Of a DNA stretch of 5,293 bases, positions 1-4,591 are shown piece by piece. Location: assembly GCA_030037185.1 (NCBI GenBank), contig JASHRR010000820.1:1-5293 (forward strand), given 5' to 3'. Within the stretch, counting starts at the first letter, position 1. Each line of letters opens with the position of its first letter. The notes beneath the pieces are model-generated. The model had not been told where the DNA came from, made no database searches, and saw only the letters and a program-made list of their open reading frames with translations. The position numbers and the translations under genes were made by a program. The stretch comes from Xanthobacteraceae bacterium (lineage in GTDB: Bacteria > Pseudomonadota > Alphaproteobacteria > Rhizobiales > Xanthobacteraceae).

Positions 1-56
1 ACGGCCATGCCGTCAAGCTGCGGTTCATGGAGGCGTTGGGCACAGTGAGGGACTAA
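1..56 (+). CDS. 3' end of an unidentified upstream gene (partial)
   Basis: The third forward frame is open from the left edge to a TAA at 54-56 and encodes a protein-like tail, GHAVKLRFMEALGTVRD. Its composition and codons (GTC, AAG, CTG, TTC, GAG, GCG) resemble the genes downstream. It would lie about 200 bp before the pyrK-like gene on the same strand. Too little is present to name a family. Another forward frame is open from base 2 to a TGA at 215-217, but its translation is rich in Arg, Ser, Cys and Pro and looks like a shadow. That this tail is a real C-terminus is inferred from composition and position only. Confidence 0.35.
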   Translation, partial: GHAVKLRFMEALGTVRD

Positions 57-163
57 CCCGAGAGATCCTGTTGATGCCGTCCTGCCCGCGGCGCTCGTCG
101 TGCAGCCACCCTTTCGACCCATCCCGCGGGGTGCGGAAAAAACCGCGGACAGACCGGGCAAGT

Positions 164-178
164 CCGGCGCGACGCCGG
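164..178. other. GC hairpin in the leader of the pyrK-like gene
   Basis: A perfect inverted repeat, CCGGCG-CGA-CGCCGG, has 6-bp arms and a 3-nt loop. It is followed directly by a purine-rich GGGAGGA (177-183) that looks like a Shine-Dalgarno sequence but has no good start codon at the right distance; the nearest candidate, TTG at 188, opens only a 9-codon frame ending at 215-217. Two further GC palindromes, CCCGCGGG (123-130) and CCGCGG (143-148), flank an A6 run just upstream. No T-run follows, so a classical terminator is unlikely. The role is unknown: an RNA leader structure or chance in GC-rich DNA. Confidence 0.3.
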
Positions 179-258
179 GAGGAATCCTTGATTTTGCTGT
201 CGCCGGGGTATAGGTGAGCTTCACGTACTATCCGGATAGAAAGGCGGGATCGGGCGCG

Positions 259-1122
259 ATGGGTGAAGCTTTTGCATCAGCGCCGTTCATCGTCGGCCAG
301 AGCGAACCGCCTCCGATCGCAGTCGATATTCCGGCCGAGGAAGCGCTTTGTCCGGTGATCTCGCACGAGTGGGTCAACGAGGAGTACAAGCACCTCGTTG
401 TCGCGGCATCGCCACGGGCGCTCGCGGTCAAGCCGGGCCAGTTTTTCAATCTCCTGTGTCCATCGCCCGATGCTGGCGAGCTGTGGCTGCGGCGGCCGCA
501 GAGCGTCTACCGCATCGACGCAGCTCGCGGCCGCATAGAGTTTCTCTACAAATGCGTCGGGCGCGGCACCAGGGGGCTCGCAACCTTGAAGGTGGGCGAT
601 CTGCTCAACATCGTCGGCCCCCTCGGCGTCGGATTTCATCTCGATCCGACGTGGCGCAACGTCGTGGTGCTCGGTCGCGGCGTCGGCCTTGCCACTCTTG
701 CACCGATCTCCCAGCTCGCCGCCGGCTGCGGCGTCGGTGTCACGGCGATCCTGTCGGCACGCAGCCGCGACCTCGTGATGGCGGATGATCTGTTTGCTAA
801 GGTCGGTACCGTGGTCCCGGTGCTCGACAGCGACCGCTCCAGCGATGTCGGCAATGTCGAGCGAATTGTTCAGGGGTTGATCGCGGCGAAAAGCGCCGAC
901 GCCTTCTTCACCTGCGGCTCCAATCGGCTGATGCAGCTGATGAAGCGGCTGGCCAAGCGGCACGGCATTCCGGGCCAGGTTGCGATGGAGCAGGTCATGG
1001 CCTGCGGACTCGGCCCCTGCTACGTTTGCGTACGGACCTTCGAGGTCGATGGCCGCAAGGAGTTGCGCCGGGTGTGCATCGAGGGTCCGGTGTTCGACCT
1101 TCAGGAGGCCGTTGGATGGTAG
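259..1122 (+). CDS. pyrK: PyrK-like electron-transfer subunit of class 1B dihydroorotate dehydrogenase
   Basis: This is a ferredoxin-reductase-like flavoprotein. In the family, PyrK carries FAD and a [2Fe-2S] cluster and passes electrons from FMN in PyrD to NAD+ in the cytoplasm. Numbered from the ATG at 259 (287 aa), the FAD-binding motif RRPQSVY lies near residues 79-85. A glycine-rich nucleotide-binding loop, GRGVGLATLAP, follows near 138-148 (the usual form is GGGxGxxP), with a CGSNRLM motif near 223. The C-terminal cluster domain has all four cysteines, at about 249, 254, 257 and 273, in MACGLGPCYVC...C. The start is uncertain: a GTG at 214 adds 15 residues but directly follows an in-frame TAG and lacks a clear ribosome site, whereas the ATG at 259 has GGCGGGA (243-249) upstream. 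The last 7 bp overlap pyrD, so coupled translation is likely. The family assignment is firm; the physiological electron acceptor is inferred. Confidence 0.9.
   Translation: MGEAFASAPFIVGQSEPPPIAVDIPAEEALCPVISHEWVNEEYKHLVVAASPRALAVKPGQFFNLLCPSPDAGELWLRRPQSVYRIDAARGRIEFLYKCVGRGTRGLATLKVGDLLNIVGPLGVGFHLDPTWRNVVVLGRGVGLATLAPISQLAAGCGVGVTAILSARSRDLVMADDLFAKVGTVVPVLDSDRSSDVGNVERIVQGLIAAKSADAFFTCGSNRLMQLMKRLAKRHGIPGQVAMEQVMACGLGPCYVCVRTFEVDGRKELRRVCIEGPVFDLQEAVGW
1102..1108 (+). promoter_or_regulatory. Shine-Dalgarno site of the pyrD-like gene
   Basis: CAGGAGG lies 7 nt before the ATG at 1116, inside the 3' end of the pyrK-like gene. It fixes 1116 as the pyrD start, in preference to an upstream in-frame start at 1026 or a second in-frame ATG at 1125. 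Confidence 0.75.
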
Positions 1123-2063
1123 ACATGACGGTGAAGATCGGCAACGTCACGCTGAAGAACCCGATCATGCCGGCGTCTGGCGCTTTTTCGGCAGAGCTCG
1201 CCCAGGTGATGGACATCAACCGGCTGGGCGCCCTGGTTGCGAAAACCGTATCGCGCGAATATCGCATTGGCAATCCGCCGCCTCGCGTCGCCGAGCTCGA
1301 ATGCGGCATGATCAATTCGATTGGCCTGCCCACGAAGGGTATCGAATATTTCCTCAGCCACCAGGTCCCGGATTACAAGCGGTTCACCCCACCTCTGGTG
1401 GGCAGCATCTCGGCTCAGACGGCGGACGACTTCGAGGCGATGACCCGCGATGTGGACGTGCCCGATGTGGATGTCATCGAGGTCAATATCTCGTGTCCGA
1501 CGCGCAATCCGGGCGGCGGCAACTTCGCCCTGCATGAGGAACACACCTTCAACGTGATGAGCCGCATCCGCCGGGCGACCACCAAGCCGGTGTGGTGCAA
1601 GCTGTCGCCGAATGCCGGCGACGTGGTGGCGATTGCGAAAGCCGCCGAGGCGGCCGGCGCCGATGCGCTGGTCGTCGCCAACACCATTCTCGGGCTCAAG
1701 ATCAACATCGACACGTTCCGCCCGGCAATCGGCAACAAATACGGGGGCATTTCGGGGCCTGGCGTCAAGCCGATCATTGTGCGCATGGTCAATCAATGCG
1801 CCAAGGTGGTAAAGATTCCCATCATTGGCTGCGGCGGCATCGTCAAGGTGGAGGATGTGATCGAGTACATGCTCGCCGGTGCGACCGCCGTGATGATGGG
1901 CTATCTCATTTTCCGCAATCCGTCCGGCATGCTGGCAATCCTCGATGGGCTGGAGGAGTGGTGCAGAAAACGCGGATTCGCGCGTGTAGCGGACCTGACG
2001 GGCGCGATGATCGACGAGCCCCCGATGGATACGTTTGCGGCCGCGGCGGCCCCGATCAGTTAG
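1116..2063 (+). CDS. pyrD: PyrD-like class 1B dihydroorotate dehydrogenase catalytic subunit with altered active-site residues
   Basis: This is an FMN-dependent TIM-barrel dehydrogenase of 315 aa, the usual length for class 1 enzymes, and the partner of the PyrK-like protein just upstream (7-bp overlap). Family landmarks occur in order: a barrel start with NPIMPASG; the FMN/substrate lysine K43 in AKTVSRE; GNPPPR; NSIGL at 67-71; the active-site loop NISCPT with catalytic-base cysteine C127; NTILG at 189-193; and the FMN-phosphate region IIGCGGI...AGATAVMMG. Cys at the catalytic position together with an adjacent PyrK argues for class 1B (NAD-linked) rather than the quinone-linked class 2, which uses Ser. 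Two normally conserved asparagines are replaced by threonine: T129 in SCPT (usually SCPN) and T73 in GLPT (usually GLxN). The first contacts orotate in characterised enzymes. The substrate may therefore be dihydroorotate or a related dihydropyrimidine. The fold and class are certain; the exact substrate is not. Confidence 0.88.
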   Translation: MVDMTVKIGNVTLKNPIMPASGAFSAELAQVMDINRLGALVAKTVSREYRIGNPPPRVAELECGMINSIGLPTKGIEYFLSHQVPDYKRFTPPLVGSISAQTADDFEAMTRDVDVPDVDVIEVNISCPTRNPGGGNFALHEEHTFNVMSRIRRATTKPVWCKLSPNAGDVVAIAKAAEAAGADALVVANTILGLKINIDTFRPAIGNKYGGISGPGVKPIIVRMVNQCAKVVKIPIIGCGGIVKVEDVIEYMLAGATAVMMGYLIFRNPSGMLAILDGLEEWCRKRGFARVADLTGAMIDEPPMDTFAAAAAPIS

Positions 2064-2284
2064 CGTCTGGCCCGAAGGTCGTCCCGAACAACCGAGATCC
2101 GTATGTCGAACGACAACCTCCACCCGGCGGATTCGGTCGGTTACCGGATTAGGTGCCCCCTGCGTTTGCCCGCAAGGTCAACGGCGTGCCGGGCATGTTC
2201 AATTCGCCGGTCGCGCTCGCGACCTACGCCAAGCTGTTCGAACAGGAAATCTATGCTGGGTCGCACCACAGGAGGGTGCCTTTC
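2064..2284 (+). other. 221-bp gap before pyrE with coding-like but broken reading frames
   Basis: No complete gene is convincing here, yet the stretch does not look like ordinary spacer. An ATG at 2103 starts MSNDNLHPADSVGYRI in one frame. From 2153 another frame, continuous with pyrE, has strongly GC-biased third positions (GTC AAC GGC GTG CCG GGC ATG TTC) and encodes [20 protein letters not shown] near 2186-2245. The pyrE frame is open back to the GTG at 2153, just after a TAG, so the stretch could be an N-terminal extension of 44 residues, a small gene joined by frameshift, or the remnant of one. I do not recognise the peptide. The strong ribosome site at 2270 favours translation of pyrE from 2285. 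Confidence 0.35.
2270..2276 (+). promoter_or_regulatory. Shine-Dalgarno site of the pyrE-like gene
   Basis: AGGAGGG lies 8-9 nt before the ATG at 2285. It decides the pyrE start against the longer in-frame version from the GTG at 2153. Confidence 0.75.
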
Positions 2285-2977
2285 ATGACAGCAAGCTTTC
2301 CCGACCGCGAAGTCATTGCCGACCTCACCGCGAAGATGTTTCTTGAGGTCGAGGCGGTGCGGTTCATGACCGACAAGCCCTTCATCTTCACCTCCGGGTG
2401 GGCGAGCCCGGTCTACACCGATTGCCGGCGGTTGATCTCCTTCCCGCGGGTGCGCCGCACGCTGATCGATTTCGGCGCCTCGATCATCATGCGCGAGGCC
2501 GGATTCGAGCAATTCGACGCAGTGGCTGGCGGCGAGACCGCGGGCATCCCGTTTGCCGCCTGGATGGCCGACAAGCTCGATCTGCCGATGCTTTACGTGC
2601 GCAAGAAGGCCAAAGGGTTCGGCCGCAATGCCCAGATCGAAGGCGATGTCCAGGCGGGTCAGCGCATCCTTCTGGTCGAGGACCTCACAACCGACGGACG
2701 CAGCAAAGTCAACTTCTGCAACGCCCTGCGGCAGGCAGGCGCGCGGGTCGACCACATCTTCGTGTGCTTCTTCTACGACATATATGCGGACGGCCGCAAA
2801 ATCCTGGCCGACCTCGGCATCACCATGCATTGGCTTGCCACCTGGTGGGACATCCTGCGCGTCGCCAAAGCCTCGAACAAGTTCGAGCCCGGGATGCTTG
2901 CGGAGGTGGAAAAGTTCATGCACGACCCGGGTGGCTGGTCGCAGGCTCATGGCGGCATTGCCGCCGCCGCGGAGTGA
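2285..2977 (+). CDS. pyrE: Orotate phosphoribosyltransferase (PyrE-like)
   Basis: This 230-aa type I phosphoribosyltransferase is predicted to convert orotate and PRPP to OMP and pyrophosphate in the cytoplasm. The orotate-binding N-terminal motif is [15 protein letters not shown] (residues 35-49). [14 protein letters not shown] (78-91) forms part of the active site. The mobile catalytic loop is RKKAKGFG (106-113), and the PRPP-binding loop is [13 protein letters not shown] (129-141). Compared with the enterobacterial loop RKEAKDHG, the catalytic lysines are kept (K107, K110), but the His position is Phe112 and Asp is Gly111. From memory, alphaproteobacterial PyrE proteins often look like this, so the difference may be lineage rather than function. 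The ATG at 2285 is chosen for its AGGAGGG site. The stop lies 10 bp before the coxG start, which suggests co-transcription. It may be a second, pathway-specific copy, because housekeeping pyrE is usually not next to coxG. Confidence 0.9.
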   Translation: MTASFPDREVIADLTAKMFLEVEAVRFMTDKPFIFTSGWASPVYTDCRRLISFPRVRRTLIDFGASIIMREAGFEQFDAVAGGETAGIPFAAWMADKLDLPMLYVRKKAKGFGRNAQIEGDVQAGQRILLVEDLTTDGRSKVNFCNALRQAGARVDHIFVCFFYDIYADGRKILADLGITMHWLATWWDILRVAKASNKFEPGMLAEVEKFMHDPGGWSQAHGGIAAAAE

Positions 2978-2987
2978 CGCCAAGAGC

Positions 2988-3617
2988 ATGGAGTTCGACA
3001 ATTCGTTTGAGGTTCCGTTGCCGATCGGCGACGCCTGGGCGCTCCTGATGGATATCCGGCGCGTCGCCCCGTGCATGCCGGGCGCCGCGCTCACCGACGT
3101 GGTCGATGAGCGCACCTACAAGGGCAGGATCGGGGTGCGCCTCGGCCCCGTCGCGCTGACCTTCGCCGGCACGGTGAAGTTCGAAGAGATCGACGATGCT
3201 AATCACCGGGCGCGCGTCGCCGCCCAGGGCAGCGACGCCAAGGGCCGCGGCGCCGCAAACGCCGCCGCCTCGTTCCGTCTCGAACCGACCGACGGCGGCA
3301 CCAAGGTGCTGGTGCACACCGATCTCACGCTCTCAGGGGCGGTCGCCCAATACGGCCGCGGCGTCGGCATCATCCAGATGACGGCGGCGCAGATCATCGG
3401 GCAGTTCGCCAACAATCTTAAGGCGCAATTGGCCAAGGAAGGGGCGCAAGCCGCGGCCGCCTCGCAGGCTCCCCCTTTCGCCCGGCCGGTGCCTCCGCCG
3501 ACCGGCCCGCAATCGACCTCGTCGCCCGACATGGCACCGGCCGCGAAACCGATCTCCGGCTTCGCGCTGATGACAAGTGTGCTGTGGCGGTTGCTCAGGC
3601 GATTGTTTGGGCGGTAA
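2988..3617 (+). CDS. coxG: CoxG-like SRPBCC protein with a C-terminal membrane-anchor-like tail
   Basis: This 209-aa protein has the carbon monoxide dehydrogenase subunit G (CoxG) fold of the SRPBCC/START-like superfamily. Residues 1-145 match the family pattern: MEFDNSFEVPLP, the VAPCMPGA turn (26-33), YKGRIGVRLGPV (44-55), the GSDAKGRGAANA segment (81-92), GGTKVLVHTDLTLSG (103-117), and the final helix ending in FANNL (140-144). An Ala/Pro/Ser-rich linker (about 152-188) leads to a short hydrophobic, arginine-studded C-terminus, GFALMTSVLWRLLRRLFGR. In characterised CoxG a C-terminal segment helps recruit CO dehydrogenase to the cytoplasmic membrane, and a similar role for this tail is inferred. 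The gene starts 10 bp after pyrE with only a weak ribosome site (GGAG 13 nt upstream), so translational coupling is plausible. No molybdenum hydroxylase subunit lies inside the window. The family call is firm; the partner is unknown. Confidence 0.88.
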   Translation: MEFDNSFEVPLPIGDAWALLMDIRRVAPCMPGAALTDVVDERTYKGRIGVRLGPVALTFAGTVKFEEIDDANHRARVAAQGSDAKGRGAANAAASFRLEPTDGGTKVLVHTDLTLSGAVAQYGRGVGIIQMTAAQIIGQFANNLKAQLAKEGAQAAAASQAPPFARPVPPPTGPQSTSSPDMAPAAKPISGFALMTSVLWRLLRRLFGR

Positions 3618-3644
3618 GAAAAGAGCAAGTATTCTCAACAACTC

Positions 3645-3672
3645 GGGTAGCGTGAACCGCGTGAACGTACCC
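3645..3672 (+). terminator. Possible hairpin downstream of the coxG-like gene
   Basis: GGGTA-g-CGT (3645-3653) can pair with ACG-TACCC (3665-3672) around an 11-nt loop, with one bulged base. It lies 28 bp after the last gene of the operon, where a terminator is expected. There is no following T-run, so intrinsic termination is weakly supported. The stretch also holds an 8-bp direct repeat, GCGTGAAC (3650-3657 and 3659-3666). Confidence 0.25.
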
Positions 3673-3753
3673 AGAACGGCCTAGCTCGACCTCGCTTGGT
3701 GCCCGGACAATCCCGTAGCCGTTTCGGCCGCAAAGCACTGTTTCAACCCGCAG

Positions 3754-3775
3754 GATGCCATTTACGATGCCATTT
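3754..3775 (+). repeat. Short tandem direct repeat at the start of the toxin relic
   Basis: GATGCCATTT occurs at 3754-3763 and again at 3766-3775, a 12-bp period with AC between the copies. The second copy contains the ATG of the toxin relic. Read in the frame one base earlier it encodes DAIYDAI followed by TGA (3775-3777), so an upstream frame ends 11 bp into the toxin gene. Such an overlap is common in toxin-antitoxin pairs, but the upstream peptide is not recognisable as an antitoxin. Confidence 0.5.
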
Positions 3776-3987
3776 GAGTTTGGCGATGTGGTCCTGGTTC
3801 GGTTTCCAATTTACTGATCAAACCAGCGCCAAGCAGCGGCCTGCTGCAGTGGTCATCAAGCGGCCATGCAACGACGCAAGACCGGTGATAATCTGCTGGT
3901 CTTTTGAAGAATCGGCATCGGCTGGGATCGCTCGCCGCGGGTAATCGTGCCGCACTCAAAAAATTGATTGCTGCTGTGCTCGGCTAA
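3767..3987 (+). pseudogene. Broken PemK/MazF-family toxin (endoribonuclease) gene
   Basis: Three frames read in turn give the order of a PemK-like toxin. The frame from the ATG at 3767 gives MPFEFGDVVLVRFP, the typical N-terminus with the GD-V-LV-FP strand. One extra A at about 3809 shifts the frame and causes a TGA at 3815; skipping that base continues as FTDQTSAKQRPAAVVI (from 3810) and then NDARP, the family's conserved (F)TD..g.KxRPAvV core. From 3892 a third frame gives SAGLLK and then HRLGSLAAGNRAALKKLI.., ending at TAA 3985-3987, which resembles the family's C-terminal RLG.L...d..al...l. tail. The total is about 73 codons against the usual 105-115, so internal deletions are present as well as frameshifts. 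Intact members cut mRNA and pair with an antitoxin. This copy cannot make a functional product. Confidence 0.7.
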
Positions 3988-4159
3988 CCGGCGCAAAAGG
4001 CCCTGTCCGGTTGTCTGAGCCCACTCGCCGGGTGTTAGCGTCGGGAGGGACTCAGAAGTGCCTGTGGCATAGCGACCACGGTTACCTTCAGTTGAGTGTT
4101 GACGGTAGCGGTGCACGTAGGTCACGACCACTGCGCCGACGCGCGCCTTGAGCCTTAAC

Positions 4160-4440
4160 ATCCTTCTTGACGTCGGCGGGCGCCGCGAGCTGCGCCAGGG
4201 CGACGCTGATGAGCATGCAATTCAATCCCGATCGCCCTTGCGAAGCTCATGCCGGGATCGCGGTGAGCTGCATCGCGCCATCGCTCAGATGGATGAGGCT
4301 CACCGCCATCAGCCCGACCGTTGGCCGGCGAGCGGCCATAGGGACGATGGCACCCAGCGTGTCGCTACCATGTCGTCGGCTTTGATCTCGCTGGCTTTTT
4401 CGGCCACCACACCTTGTGGTGAAACCGTTTCCTTACGTTG
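4160..4440 (-). pseudogene. Probable remains of a PRC-barrel domain gene
   Basis: Reading the - strand, one frame (about 4440 down to 4364) gives GVVAEKASEIKADDMVATR. The adjacent frame continues with LGAIV....TVGLMAVSLIHLSDGAMQLTAI, ending at a TGA near 4252. This resembles the PRC-barrel pattern L.G..Vy...g..vG.vsdLil.ddG.vqavvi. Further down, a different frame gives SVALAQLAAPADVKKDVK, which could be the tail of the domain. At least two frame changes and no usable start mean it is not expressed as an intact protein. The boundaries are approximate. The match is from pattern memory and no search was run; an unrelated decayed gene or a chance resemblance remains possible. Confidence 0.4.
4405..4421. 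repeat. Perfect inverted repeat
   Basis: CACCACA-CCT-TGTGGTG has 7-bp arms and a 3-nt loop. A second small palindrome, GAAAC-C-GTTTC (4421-4431), adjoins it. It lies about 170 bp beyond the AraC stop and inside the probable PRC-barrel relic, with no T-run. It could be an old operator or a chance feature of decayed coding sequence. Confidence 0.35.
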
Positions 4441-4591
4441 TGGCGGCCTCGCCCGGACCGCAATGGACTAAGGATACTTATGGGGTACTGGGGTCGCGCT
4501 TAGGCATGTTGAAGTTTATCCGACTCATCAGGGACGCGACAGAGAGCCGCGATATCCACGGGTGAATCTGACACGCGCCTTCCTGATAGCC

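Larger units (their letters stand above)
3618..4591. other. Region without an intact gene between the operon and the AraC gene
   Basis: This 974-bp stretch has visibly lower GC and no third-position bias over any long frame. The frames open here (about 65-107 codons) have low-complexity or unrecognised translations. Read across frames, it contains the remains of a PemK/MazF-type toxin gene on the + strand and a probable PRC-barrel relic on the - strand, listed separately. The last 120 bp, next to the AraC stop codon, show nothing identifiable. The pattern suggests an old insertion or decay zone beside the operon. Confidence 0.6.

Noticed and set aside
1101..2123. Long open frame on the - strand opposite the pyrD-like gene
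   Set aside because: Its translation is rich in Arg, His, Ala and Asp with no family motifs. It mirrors the GC codon bias of the convincing + strand gene.
2553..2987. Upstream extension of the coxG frame inside pyrE
   Set aside because: The extension is Ser/Arg/Pro/Cys-rich out-of-frame pyrE sequence. CoxG proteins begin at MEF-type N-termini, matching the ATG at 2988.
2141..3115. 324-codon open frame on the - strand opposite pyrE
   Set aside because: The + strand carries unmistakable OPRT motifs over the same bases. The - strand translation has no recognisable domain and spans the pyrE-coxG junction.
3645..3720. Possible tRNA or attachment site after coxG
   Set aside because: No cloverleaf can be drawn: the GGGTA/TACCC pairing has no D- or T-arm partners, and no duplicate of the stretch is seen in the window.
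3856..4161. 101-codon open frame on the - strand in the geneless region
   Set aside because: There is no known domain, no GC third-position bias and no clear ribosome site, and it overlaps the toxin relic. It cannot be excluded as a small gene, but it is unsupported.
4148..4471. 107-codon open frame on the + strand
   Set aside because: The translation is low in hydrophobic residues and rich in Arg, His and Asp, and the opposite strand gives a better match to PRC-barrel remains.
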